Assembly: GCA_947496145.1 (NCBI GenBank)
Contig: CANMBS010000007.1
Span: 62,001 to 126,000, forward strand
Length of the DNA: 64,000 nt
Source of the DNA: an uncultured Pseudovibrio sp.
Lineage (GTDB): Bacteria > Pseudomonadota > Alphaproteobacteria > Rhizobiales > Stappiaceae
Reading direction: 5' to 3'
This document shows positions 34,971 through 43,087 of the stretch, piece after piece (within the stretch, counting starts at the first letter, position 1; each line of letters begins with the position of its first letter). Made by a program: the position numbers and the translations under genes. The notes beneath the pieces were generated by a model, which was not told the DNA's origin, made no database searches, and saw only the letters and a program-made list of their open reading frames with translations.

Positions 34971-37229
34971 TTAGACCGAGATATCCAGCCCACCAGTACG
35001 GGTAGACCTGTTCATGTTATTTTGTGCTGCAATAGCAGCATCGGCGAGTAGAGCTTCATCTGAGGTTCGCTCAGAATGCCCGAATACATATTGCTGATCA
35101 GAAGCGGAGTTTTGAGTTCCACCTCCTCCGCGGTTAAGCGAGAACTGTAAAGAGCTCTTTTCACTATCGAGACCTGCTTCCTGAAGGGCTTTTTCTAATC
35201 CACGCTGATCGCGCTGCAATAACTCCAGAGTCTCAGGCCGTTCAACCATCAGATGAGCGCGAACCCGGCCATCCTTCCCAAATTCAAGAGAGACATCAAC
35301 CCCACCTAATTCTTGAGGATCCAGTCTGATCTCAAAACGGCTCACGCCCCCACTGGCCTGACGTGCAATTTCCGGCCATACAGAACTTGAAACATTTCGT
35401 AATGTTGATGTTGGAAGAGATGTAATCGCACGCGAAGCAGCCTCAGAACGAGAGCTACTGATAAGCATTGCGTCTGAGCTTTCCTGCTCTAAGTCCACCT
35501 CAGCGCCATCCTGTTGCATTGAGCCCATTCCCCAACCCAAACCGGTTGTCACAGCTCCCTGCTCAGTCGTCGCTTGCGGTACTTTCACCTGAACAGTGAC
35601 AGGTGCACCCGTTTCTCTATTTGTGGTGACAACACGTTCAGCAGACTTATTCTGCACGAATGTCATATCTTCTGTATCAGTAGCGGTGACTCCGCTTGCC
35701 TCGCCAGCATCCTGTGTATTCTGTAAAACCCGAGCCGAGGGAGCCGTCACCTTATTCTTCTGAACACCTGAAATTGCAGCCGTCGAAGCCGACACATTTC
35801 GGCTGACTGTTGCTGCTGAACGAACACTTGTCTCAGGTACTTTTATATTATTCAGTTTAGCTTCTGGCTGAACTTGCCCTATCCGAGATACTTTGCCAGC
35901 GTCAGCATTGGTTTCAACCTTGGCCACCACATTCGGAAAGAGAATTGGCTCGTTGTTTCCTGTTGTTACTGACGGCTCACTACGCGGAGAACCACCAACA
36001 AAATTTTGGCTACCTAATTTGGAGTTACTAACTGGAGAAGCCTCGACTTCAACAACACTCGGTTCATTCACTTTCTGCGTTTGAACTGTTCCAACTTCAA
36101 CCTTAACGCTGGTTACTTCAGGAATTTTCGGCAGATCATTGATCACCTTATCAGATACAGCCTGAGCAGGCTTATCAGCATTTTCTGTCAGACCAGCCCT
36201 GACCGCAGAACTCGCATTTGCATTGGAAGAAGCATTAGCTTCTGGCTTCGATGCCCCATCCAAGACTCTATCAGTCAGGCTATCGGTAGTTTTTGTAGGC
36301 TTTACGACATCTTGAGCTTGCTGAGAGGAGTGTATGTCACCAGATCCCTTTGTTCTAAGGACCGTTTCACTCACATCCTCGGTAACATCAGGTGATGCTT
36401 TTACAAGAGTATCAGCAGCAAAAGTCTGCGTTGCCTCAGTGTGCTGTCGCCCCACGTTCTCAATAGGAAGCACTGATTGAACAGTGTCTACAACCTTACT
36501 GTTACCGCTCGCATTACTGGCTAAAGCCGGAGACACAGCAGCTTTTCCGGTTTCGGTTTCACCTCTAACTTTCGGGTTGGCAATCTGAGGCTCTTTCGCC
36601 CCTTCTTCTGAAACTTGCGGCAATATTTGCCCATCACCATCATCTGCATCAGAGGCAGCAAGGTCGCCTTTCACGACTTGCCCGGTTTGAAGTGCAGCCA
36701 ACAGACCTTCACGAGACATAGAAGTGTCTGCCTCGACCTCACCAGCTACTGGCGTTCCCATAGTGTGAGCCCCACCCGTTCCAGCAACCTCCAGCTTTGT
36801 CTCACCAGACATTTGTGTTTTAAGAACGTCAGGCAAAGGTACAAAAGGCGCATTACCCTTATCTTTCACCTCAACCGCAACTTGCGTATTGCCAATCAAA
36901 CTCAATGTCGCTGATGAGTTTTGAGAAACAGCCGGATTCTGCAAATCAGGTATCAGACCGGCAACCACATTCTGACTATTTTCTTCCAAAGTCAGATCGC
37001 GGTCGGGCGTCGAAAGGTGATCAAAGCTACCTAGCGGGCCTGCTAACGAAGCAACAGAGGCAGCATTATCCCCTTCGGAGGCACGAGCAAGAAGGCCAGC
37101 AAACAGCCCCGCATCAGCACTAAGCACACCCTCACCCAACAACGCGGAACCACCTTGCCCCACAAAGTGAGTAGAAGAGGCTTGCGGCTGAACCGGATTA
37201 ATCAAACTCAGCAAAGCAGATTGCGACAT
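34971..37229 (-). CDS. fliK: Flagellar hook-length control protein FliK
   Basis: A 752-residue protein with a long low-complexity middle part rich in Ser, Thr, Val and Ala (about 100-590), as expected for the molecular ruler. A conserved C-terminal Flg_hook domain spans about 625-705 (ASGGVSRFEIRLDPQELGGV, DVSLEFGKDGRVRAHLMVER, LLQRDQRGLEKALQEAGLDS). It measures hook length and flips the FlhB export switch. The N-terminal MSQSALLSLINPVQPQ is unremarkable. The upstream sigma-54-like promoter (37294-37311) suggests late-class expression under FlbD. Confidence 0.93.
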   Translation of the reverse strand: MSQSALLSLINPVQPQASSTHFVGQGGSALLGEGVLSADAGLFAGLLARASEGDNAASVASLAGPLGSFDHLSTPDRDLTLEENSQNVVAGLIPDLQNPAVSQNSSATLSLIGNTQVAVEVKDKGNAPFVPLPDVLKTQMSGETKLEVAGTGGAHTMGTPVAGEVEADTSMSREGLLAALQTGQVVKGDLAASDADDGDGQILPQVSEEGAKEPQIANPKVRGETETGKAAVSPALASNASGNSKVVDTVQSVLPIENVGRQHTEATQTFAADTLVKASPDVTEDVSETVLRTKGSGDIHSSQQAQDVVKPTKTTDSLTDRVLDGASKPEANASSNANASSAVRAGLTENADKPAQAVSDKVINDLPKIPEVTSVKVEVGTVQTQKVNEPSVVEVEASPVSNSKLGSQNFVGGSPRSEPSVTTGNNEPILFPNVVAKVETNADAGKVSRIGQVQPEAKLNNIKVPETSVRSAATVSRNVSASTAAISGVQKNKVTAPSARVLQNTQDAGEASGVTATDTEDMTFVQNKSAERVVTTNRETGAPVTVQVKVPQATTEQGAVTTGLGWGMGSMQQDGAEVDLEQESSDAMLISSSRSEAASRAITSLPTSTLRNVSSSVWPEIARQASGGVSRFEIRLDPQELGGVDVSLEFGKDGRVRAHLMVERPETLELLQRDQRGLEKALQEAGLDSEKSSLQFSLNRGGGGTQNSASDQQYVFGHSERTSDEALLADAAIAAQNNMNRSTRTGGLDISV

Positions 37230-37293
37230 AAATTCCTCAAATTACGCAGAACACACCACCCAATCGGATGAGAAGGATACCCTGCGCGCATTT

Positions 37294-37311
37294 ATGCAAT
37301 TTACAGGCCAA
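37294..37311 (-). promoter_or_regulatory. Sigma-54 (RpoN) promoter of fliK-flgD
   Basis: On the minus strand TTGGCC (-24) and TTGCAT (-12) have the diagnostic GG-N10-GC spacing, and TGGC and TTGC are 7 bp apart as in the consensus. The predicted start lies about 55 bp before the fliK ATG. The gene for a sigma-54 flagellar activator, flbD, is in the same window. Confidence 0.7.
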
Positions 37312-37391
37312 CTATAAAATTGAAATTTAACTATAATTTTCAAATAGATAAAACAAATATAATTTTCACATCGAAGATAGCACCTCATTTA

Positions 37392-37409
37392 TTGCCCGTT
37401 ACCCGGCAA
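37392..37409. promoter_or_regulatory. Candidate activator (FlbD-type) enhancer site
   Basis: TTGCC (37392-37396) and GGCAA (37405-37409) form a short dyad with an 8-bp spacer about 100 bp upstream of the sigma-54 promoter, the normal distance for an enhancer-binding protein site. Short arms make this weak evidence. Confidence 0.35.
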
Positions 37410-37713
37410 TAAATTCCCGAACCAAAAAAGATACTGTCAAAAAGATTGGCCTTTCGCTTCGTTTTAGGTATATTCCCGCCAACAAGACGCTCCAGACAAA
37501 CGCTGTCGAAGCGTTTAAATGAGAGCTTGCGCTCAGCCATCGCCAAAGCGCAACATGCATAAAACAAGCAAAAGAAACCGGCTCGTCTTTAAAGGTACAA
37601 AGCCTCCCAAGCTTGATATCTAAGCAGACGACTATAGATTAAGGCTCTTCCTTTGAAGCGCATCCCTGATATTGCTTCTTGCTGTCGCCAATGGATGCCT
37701 ATGAAGAAACAGC

Positions 37714-37758
37714 TTAAAGTATGTTAAGTGAAGGCGAAGGTTCGCGAACATACTTTAA
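37714..37758. promoter_or_regulatory. Large nested inverted repeat upstream of mnmA
   Basis: TTAAAGTATGTT (37714-37725) and AACATACTTTAA (37747-37758) are perfect 12-bp arms. Inside the 21-base loop a second pair, GCGAA/TTCGC (37734-37738, 37741-37745), extends the fold. It ends 27 bp before the mnmA ATG, so it could be a 5'-leader RNA structure or an operator. Confidence 0.6.
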
Positions 37759-37785
37759 TCACGCCTACAGGATGAGGTATTTGGA

Positions 37786-38988
37786 ATGCTAAACAGTCTT
37801 GGCCTGCCCGGCCGCCCGGAAGACACACGGGTGGTTGTTGCCATGTCAGGCGGCGTAGATTCATCAGTCGTTGCCGGCTTGATGAAACGCGAAGGGTATG
37901 ATGTCGTTGGCATCACGATGCAGCTCTACGATCACGGCGAAGCAATCCAACGCAAAGGCGCATGCTGTGCAGGGCAGGATATCCACGATGCACGCCGTGT
38001 CGCAGAAAAACTTGGCATTCCACATTACGTTCTGGATTATGAGTCCCGCTTCAAAGAGCAGGTTATCGAGCGCTTCGCTGACAGTTACATTAACGGCGAA
38101 ACTCCAATCCCATGCGTAACGTGTAACCAGACCGTAAAATTCAACGATCTTTTGGCAACCGCCAAAGATTTGGGCGCAGATGTTTTGGTCACCGGACACT
38201 ATGTCCGCACAGGAATGGAAGGCAACCAGTTAGCCATGTTCCGCCCGGTTGATCTGGACCGTGACCAGAGTTACTTCCTGTTTGCAACCACACAAGAACA
38301 GCTGGACTTTCTTCGCTTCCCGCTAGGCGGCATGACTAAACCAGAAGTGCGAGAACTGGCACGCGAGTTTGATCTGGAAATCGCAGACAAGCACGACAGT
38401 CAGGACATCTGCTTTGTTCCGCAAGGCCGCTACACAGATGTGATCTCTAAACTCCGCCCTCACGCAGCCGAATCCGGCGACATCATCCATGTGGATGGTC
38501 GCGTTCTGGGCAGACACAACGGTATCATTCACTACACAATCGGCCAGCGTCGCGGACTTGGCATCTCGGCTGGTGACCCATTATACGTCGTGCATCTCGA
38601 TGCAGACGGAAGACGTGTAATTGTTGGCCCCAAAGAAGCCCTGACAACCCATAACCTTCTGCTGCGTGAAGTGAACTGGATCGGACCGGGAACCCTGGAT
38701 GACCTGCCAGAAGACGGCTTGACCGTTTACGCGAAAGTTCGCTCAACCCGCCCCCCAATCGAAGCAATCCTTCGGAACATAGACGGCGCAATTCACGTCG
38801 AACTGGTCGCTGGTGAGATGGGCGTTGCTCCCGGACAGGCTTGTGTCTTCTTTGACAAAGATGGACAGGAAGCACGTGTCCTTGGTGGCGGCTGGATTCA
38901 GCGTGCTGAAAAACAGGAGGGAGCCGAAGCGGCTCTCAAGGCGCTCCTTGGAAAAAGTTGGGAAGCCGCTGGCTTCTCTCCCGAATAA
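37786..38988 (+). CDS. mnmA: tRNA-specific 2-thiouridylase MnmA (TrmU)
   Basis: A 400-residue enzyme that thiolates U34 of Lys, Glu and Gln tRNAs using ATP and a persulphide donor. The PP-loop [14 protein letters not shown] is at about 19-32. The catalytic cysteines are C113 in [13 protein letters not shown] and C209 in [14 protein letters not shown]. The tRNA-recognition and beta-barrel domains are present ([20 protein letters not shown]). It stands alone downstream of a large inverted repeat and upstream of a strong terminator (39005-39040). Length is slightly above average because of a C-terminal tail ([19 protein letters not shown]). Confidence 0.96.
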   Translation: MLNSLGLPGRPEDTRVVVAMSGGVDSSVVAGLMKREGYDVVGITMQLYDHGEAIQRKGACCAGQDIHDARRVAEKLGIPHYVLDYESRFKEQVIERFADSYINGETPIPCVTCNQTVKFNDLLATAKDLGADVLVTGHYVRTGMEGNQLAMFRPVDLDRDQSYFLFATTQEQLDFLRFPLGGMTKPEVRELAREFDLEIADKHDSQDICFVPQGRYTDVISKLRPHAAESGDIIHVDGRVLGRHNGIIHYTIGQRRGLGISAGDPLYVVHLDADGRRVIVGPKEALTTHNLLLREVNWIGPGTLDDLPEDGLTVYAKVRSTRPPIEAILRNIDGAIHVELVAGEMGVAPGQACVFFDKDGQEARVLGGGWIQRAEKQEGAEAALKALLGKSWEAAGFSPE

Positions 38989-39004
38989 GACGATTATTAC
39001 ACAC

Positions 39005-39040
39005 AAACCCCGCAGCTCACAGGAAGACGCGGGGTTTTTT
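39005..39040 (+). terminator. Intrinsic terminator of mnmA
   Basis: AACCCCGC, a 15-base loop, GCGGGG, then six T. It begins 17 bp after the mnmA stop. Classical rho-independent layout. Confidence 0.92.
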
Positions 39041-39260
39041 ATATCACCACCACGACCATAAAATGCAGCTCCACACAACTGCACAACCAGCGCCTGCCTT
39101 AGAGGACATCAACCACAATTCCTTTAGAGCAGAAACTCAGAATTTTTCTGAAGCAGCACCATCAACTCCTAAATTTTATAAGCAAAATTCGCATTAACCC
39201 TAGGTTTTCATGTAGTTTTTCACAAGATCGCATATTTCCACAAAACTTGAACAAGAACGC

Positions 39261-39289
39261 TTGACGCCACCCGCCTTGGGCCTTATACA
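39261..39289 (+). promoter_or_regulatory. Sigma-70 promoter of the tRNA-Met gene
   Basis: TTGACG (39261-39266), 17-bp spacer, TATACA (39284-39289). The mature tRNA starts 46 bp after the -10 box. The rest of 39041-39335 is AT-rich and holds nothing else. Confidence 0.8.
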
Positions 39290-39335
39290 CCCCCTCACAG
39301 CGCGGCGGTCACCACCGCAACATAGCGCACCGGAT

Positions 39336-39412
39336 GGCGGGGTAGCTCAGTTGGTTAGAGCAGCGGAATCATAATCCGCGTGTCGGGGGTTCAAGTCCCT
39401 CCCTCGCTACCA
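39336..39412 (+). tRNA. tRNA-Met (CAT anticodon, elongator type)
   Basis: A 77-nt cloverleaf with encoded CCA. Acceptor GGCGGGG pairs with CCTCGCT through two G-U pairs (G1-U72 and G5-U68). The D-loop is AGCTCAGTTGGTTAGAGC. The anticodon stem GCGGA/TCCGC closes the loop ATCATAA with CAT at 39370-39372. The T-arm is GGGGGTTCAAGTCCCTC. There is no C1-A72 mismatch and no triple G-C in the anticodon stem, so it is not an initiator. A lysidine-type tRNA-Ile(CAU) is a less likely reading. Confidence 0.9.
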
Positions 39413-39442
39413 TCTCTTTTCAAAAGAAGACTTAGATGACAG

Positions 39443-39464
39443 GGCACCGCAAGGTGTCTTTTTT
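39443..39464 (+). terminator. Terminator of tRNA-Met
   Basis: GGCACC-GCAA-GGTGTC followed by six T, 31 bp after the tRNA. The stem has one G-U pair and a GNRA-like tetraloop. Confidence 0.85.
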
Positions 39465-39481
39465 GTTGCTTTGTACTCATT

Positions 39482-39700
39482 TTACTTTGAAGACTCAGAG
39501 ATTTCCTGAGCTTCTACTTCTTTACGCAGCAACTCTAAAATGATTGCGTGATCAACATTCGCACTTTGTTGGCACTCTCGAATAAGCTCATTCAGATCAA
39601 ACCCTGAAAGATCGAGTTACCCGTCAACTATCGGTATTTTTGGCCCTCCATTGAGCATAGCGCTTTCTCGTGTCACCAGTAAATTTATCACAAACGCTTT
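39482..39700 (-). pseudogene. Decayed gene fragment with in-frame stop
   Basis: On the minus strand one frame reads NLLVTRESAMLNGGPKIPIV, then D-G, a TAA at 39617-39619, then LDLSGFDLNELIRECQQSAN and VDHAIILELLRKEVEAQEIS to the TAA at 39482. Both halves look protein-like and are in the same frame, so the middle stop appears to split one small protein. I do not recognise it, and the upstream end is not definable. It lies just downstream of tRNA-Met, a common integration site. Confidence 0.4.
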
Positions 39701-39765
39701 GGAATACTGCCGTTGAAGCACCCCCTCCGGTAATACCCCCATTTTTGGAAGAGTTTGGAGTAGAG

Positions 39766-39925
39766 TTATGCAGCAGGTGTAATGCCACCGATGACCATAT
39801 TGAGCCGTGGATTGTTGTATGTCCAGAGCCAGTTGATCGCTTCCCATTGAGGTTGCTCGATGCTTTCAAAACTTGTCTGATCCAGCTATTCCTGTCTGAC
39901 GGTTCTGTTGTAGTAATCCAACTGA
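39766..39925 (-). mobile_element. Remnant of IS3-family transposase OrfB (C-terminal part)
   Basis: Translating the minus strand gives YNRTVRQE, a TAG, LDQTSFESIEQPQWEAINWL, WTYNNPRLNMVIGGITPAA and a TAA. This is the C-terminal end of an IS3-type DDE transposase: the usual ERYNRTVR-x-x-WL start contains the conserved glutamate just before, and the W-L-W-T-Y-N-N-x-R-P-N-M-x-x-G-G-I-T-P end is clear. A tryptophan codon of the family is now TAG, and the reading frame is lost upstream, so it is dead. No terminal inverted repeats could be found. Confidence 0.75.
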
Positions 39926-40206
39926 CAGTCCCGCTTCTCTTATCAATTGCGAATAACCAACCTCAACGCCGCGCTCGAAGCTTTCAGTCTCTGTATGAGA
40001 ACCTGCACGGCGCACCAAGTCTTGGCGCCCCGTGAAGAAGTGTCTCATAGTCTGACCTTTCACTTCAACCAGCCCCTCTTCGCCGCCATGCTCACGGTAG
40101 CTGGCCTCCTGTTCCTGTGGCCAACCTACAAAAGCTACAAGGCACGAAAAGCCTCATGAAAGCAGTGTCTGAGCGGTTACCACCAATAGCTTCAGACCTA
40201 CGACAA
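39926..40206. other. Unassigned DNA with open frames on both strands
   Basis: The minus strand stays open for about 85 codons (including GQTMRHFFTGRQDLVRRAGS). The plus strand has a frame ending FNQPLFAAMLTVAGLLFLWP then TYKSYKARKAS, with one membrane-like helix. Neither has a recognisable family, and base composition differs from the AT-rich surroundings. Probably debris of a mobile or transferred segment next to the IS3 remnant. Confidence 0.3.
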
Positions 40207-41736
40207 TCACTGAGCTGTTTCTAGTTTCGTCAAAAAGCGCCGACTATCACTCCTTATCTCATTCTTCTTGCTCTCGCTCATTTTGTCCCAACTGCGATAG
40301 ATCATAGAGACTCTGGGATTACCTCTGAGCCTTTCCTCATTTTGCATCAGAAAATTCCAGTAGAGATAGTTGAATGGGCAAGCTTTTTCACCGGTCTTGA
40401 TAGAATGAGAGTAAGAACAGTGGTCGCAGTAATTCGACATTCGGTTGATGTAGGCACCACTGGCTGCATATGGCTTTGAGGCAAACAGTCCGCCATCCGC
40501 AAACAGAACCATGCCGTTCACATTAGGAAGCTCAACCCACTCATAAGCATCAGCATAAACCGCAAGATACCAATCGCTGACTTGTTTAGGCGCAAGCCCG
40601 GCGAGCAGAGAAAAATTGCCAATCACCATCAATCGCTGAATATGGTGCGCATAGGCATTTGCCTTCGTTTCTAAGATGCATTGACGTAGGCAATTCATTT
40701 GTGTCTCGCCATTCCAGTAAAACTCAGGCAGATCGCGCGATGCTCCAAAGTAATTCAATCCAGCATACTCTGGCATGAAGAGCCAATAAATCCCTCGAAT
40801 AAACTCCCGCCACCCGACAATCTGCCGAATGAAGCCTTCCACAGAGTTTAACGGAGCAACTCCCTGAGAATATGCCCATTCAGCGGCACGAACACACTCA
40901 AGCGGAAGCAGCAACCCGCAGTTGAGGTAAAAGCTGATATGACTATGAAACATCCAGGGTTCCCCCTGAAGCATAGCATCCTGATAATCACCAAACTTGC
41001 ACAGTCGCTCAGCAACAAACTGTTTTAGGGCCTCAAGAGCATCTTCACGGGTGACAGCAAGAGAAAACGGATGCAGATCACCAAAGTGCTCCGAAAAATG
41101 ATCCGCGACAAGCTCCAGTACCTCTTTTGTAATCCTGTCTGGTTCAATAGAAAAAGAAGCAGGCACTTCAATGCCGTCTGGTGCACTCTTTCGGTTTTCC
41201 TGATCAAAGTTCCATTGCCCACCCTGCGGTTTGTCCCCTTCCATCAAAATCGCATGATCTCGTCGCATATCTCGATAAAAATACTCCAGCCTCAGACTCT
41301 TTCGGCCCGAAGCCCAAGCCTGAAAGCGATCTGTTGAGCACAAAAAGCGATCATCATCGCGCAACTCTACAGGCACATCCAATCGCTCTTGCCAGCGCTC
41401 CATATCGTGCAGCAGACGATACTCACCGGGCTTTGTTAGGATGACCCCGGTAACCGCTTCTGCCTTCTTCAATCGAAGAACTTCCCCAAGCAAGCTGCCG
41501 GTATTTTGGGCACAGTCATACTTCACATAAGCAACGCGATGTCCCAGTGACTTCAACTCTTCTGCAAAGTGACGCATGGCTGAAAACAAAAATGCAATCT
41601 TCTTCTTGTGATGGCGGACGTAAGTTGCTTCCTCATGCACTTCAGCCATCAGGATGATGTCATCACCCGGCTTGGCATCGCGCAAGCTGGAAAGAGACAA
41701 ACTCAGTTGATCCCCAAGTACCAAACGCAACTTCAT
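40207..41736 (-). CDS. Iron-sulfur bacterial photolyase (PhrB-type, cryptochrome-related)
   Basis: A 509-residue member of the FeS-BCP group, which repairs (6-4) photoproducts using FAD, a [4Fe-4S] cluster and often a lumazine antenna. The N-terminus KLRLVLGDQLSLSLSSLRDA is the antenna-domain start. Three cluster cysteines are visible near the C-terminus at 437, 440 and 453 (SNYCDHCSYSHSIKTGEKAC), with the fourth near 350 in MNCLRQCILETKANAYAHHI. The spacing agrees with Agrobacterium PhrB. Also characteristic is YAHHIQRLMVIGNFSLLAG. It stands alone, with a TRAP transporter operon divergent from it. Light- or stress-related control is not visible in the sequence. Confidence 0.92.
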   Translation of the reverse strand: MKLRLVLGDQLSLSLSSLRDAKPGDDIILMAEVHEEATYVRHHKKKIAFLFSAMRHFAEELKSLGHRVAYVKYDCAQNTGSLLGEVLRLKKAEAVTGVILTKPGEYRLLHDMERWQERLDVPVELRDDDRFLCSTDRFQAWASGRKSLRLEYFYRDMRRDHAILMEGDKPQGGQWNFDQENRKSAPDGIEVPASFSIEPDRITKEVLELVADHFSEHFGDLHPFSLAVTREDALEALKQFVAERLCKFGDYQDAMLQGEPWMFHSHISFYLNCGLLLPLECVRAAEWAYSQGVAPLNSVEGFIRQIVGWREFIRGIYWLFMPEYAGLNYFGASRDLPEFYWNGETQMNCLRQCILETKANAYAHHIQRLMVIGNFSLLAGLAPKQVSDWYLAVYADAYEWVELPNVNGMVLFADGGLFASKPYAASGAYINRMSNYCDHCSYSHSIKTGEKACPFNYLYWNFLMQNEERLRGNPRVSMIYRSWDKMSESKKNEIRSDSRRFLTKLETAQ

Positions 41737-42063
41737 GGCATTACGTTCTCCGCATAAATGAAAGGCCTCATGCTTAAGGAAACATATCCGTGTGACTAGT
41801 GCACTCTATGGATTACAATTGACTTTGAGATGTATCGCAGCACGCCATACTTAACGAAAACTCTCAGCATCATTCAGGCGCAACTCTCAAAGACGAATGC
41901 ACGCTCCATTTTCCGCAAAACGATAGACCACATATGCGTACTGCTGAGTTTTTATCTATGTTCAGGTTGTCATACTGAGCGGTTACCTCTTGAAATCACC
42001 CTATCTAATTATAGGATTTGCATTTACATAGTTCAGCAAACAAAGGACCTCGGGGGACGAAAC
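41737..42063. other. Divergent intergenic region photolyase / TAXI-TRAP
   Basis: About 330 bp. An open frame upstream of the TAXI protein starts at 41830, but its first 78 codons look random, and the signal peptide at 42064 shows the true start. No strong promoter or operator stands out. Confidence 0.5.
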
Positions 42064-43017
42064 ATGAATTTTTCTAAATCATGCATTGCTGCAGTCGCTC
42101 TGCTCGCAACTGCTGCTTCAGCACAGGCAGAAACGCGAGTGACATACAAATCCGCCAAGACCACATCATCCTATTATCAGATGGCGGTTCAAATCGCTGA
42201 AGCGATGAAAACTGCCTCCAACGGCGATATCATCGTAACGGTCGAGGAAAGTCAGGGGTCTGTCCAGAACGTTATGGAAGCAGCCGTTCGTCCGGGCAAT
42301 TATGTCTTCACCACTCCACCTGCTTTGGTAAGGCTTGCTAAAGCTGGCAAAGCCATGTTCGAAAAGCGCGCAAATCCCAAGTTTACTGAGATCCGCGCAC
42401 TGTTCCCAATCCCGTCACTTACCATGCACTTTGTTGTGGCTGACGACAAAGGTATTGAAAACTTCGCTGATCTCGAAGGTAAGAAGATCTTGATCGGCAA
42501 AGGATCATTTGGTGCAAAAGAAGGCGCGAAATACCTCAAACTCTTTGGTCTTGAAGGTAAGGTCGAACTGGCGAACGTAGAACTGTCCAACGCCGTGCCT
42601 GCCCTTAAGAACGGTCAGATCGATGGTTTCGTCACCGCAGGCTCTTACCCTGCTCCAAATGTGATTGAAGCAGCAGCTGGCACTGGCGTAAATGTCCTCT
42701 CACTCTCAGAAGATCAGATCACTAAGACCAAACGCACCAAACTGGTTATTCCAGCAGGAACCTATGCAGGTCAGGACGCAGACATCAACACTACATCTCT
42801 GCCGGTTGTCGCCTACACAACAACGCAAATGGATAATGCTACAGCCTATGCCTTGACCAAAAATTATTGGGACCAAAAAGCAAAAATGGGCGAAGGTGCT
42901 GCATGGTGGAATGGCGTAGATAAAGGCTTGATGAGCAACATCTCAGGCAAAATCCACCCGGGTGCTCTGAAGTTTTACGAGGAAGCAGGCTTCGATATCT
43001 CCAAAGCTCAGCACTAA
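42064..43017 (+). CDS. TAXI-family TRAP transporter solute-binding protein
   Basis: A 317-residue periplasmic binding protein. The start ATG at 42064 has GGGGGACG upstream and begins a clean signal peptide, MNFSKSCIAAVALLATAASA, cleaved after AQA. Family features are RVTYKSAKTTSSYYQMAVQI, FTTPPALVRLAKAGKAMFEK and NGQIDGFVTAGSYPAPNVIE. TAXI proteins bind small carboxylates or amino acids (glutamate/2-oxoglutarate in some cases); the ligand here is unknown. The permease gene follows 70 bp downstream after a hairpin. Confidence 0.9.
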   Translation: MNFSKSCIAAVALLATAASAQAETRVTYKSAKTTSSYYQMAVQIAEAMKTASNGDIIVTVEESQGSVQNVMEAAVRPGNYVFTTPPALVRLAKAGKAMFEKRANPKFTEIRALFPIPSLTMHFVVADDKGIENFADLEGKKILIGKGSFGAKEGAKYLKLFGLEGKVELANVELSNAVPALKNGQIDGFVTAGSYPAPNVIEAAAGTGVNVLSLSEDQITKTKRTKLVIPAGTYAGQDADINTTSLPVVAYTTTQMDNATAYALTKNYWDQKAKMGEGAAWWNGVDKGLMSNISGKIHPGALKFYEEAGFDISKAQH

Positions 43018-43040
43018 CATTTGTCAACGATCCGATACAC

Positions 43041-43067
43041 AAGGCCCGGAAGTAGTTTCGGGCCTTT
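43041..43067 (+). terminator. Intercistronic hairpin after TAXI binding protein
   Basis: AAGGCCCG (43041-43048) and CGGGCCTT (43059-43066) close a stem with a small inner GAA/TTT pairing, followed by only a short T-run. Likely an attenuator or 3' stabiliser that makes binding protein exceed permease. Confidence 0.75.
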
Positions 43068-43087
43068 CCTTCCGAAGGTCATCCATC

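Noticed and set aside
36081-36395. Open frame opposite fliK
   Set aside because: fliK is low-complexity, which creates many false antisense frames.
37700-37730. CtrA box upstream of mnmA (TTAA-N6-TTAA)
   Set aside because: The spacer is 6, not 7, and the sequence is part of a larger inverted repeat.
39336-39412. tRNA-Ile with lysidine (CAU)
   Set aside because: The acceptor and anticodon-stem sequence fits elongator tRNA-Met of Rhizobiales better, though a modification state cannot be read from DNA.
41830-42063. 78-codon N-terminal extension of the TAXI protein
   Set aside because: The signal peptide begins at 42064 with a good ribosome site; the extension looks non-coding.
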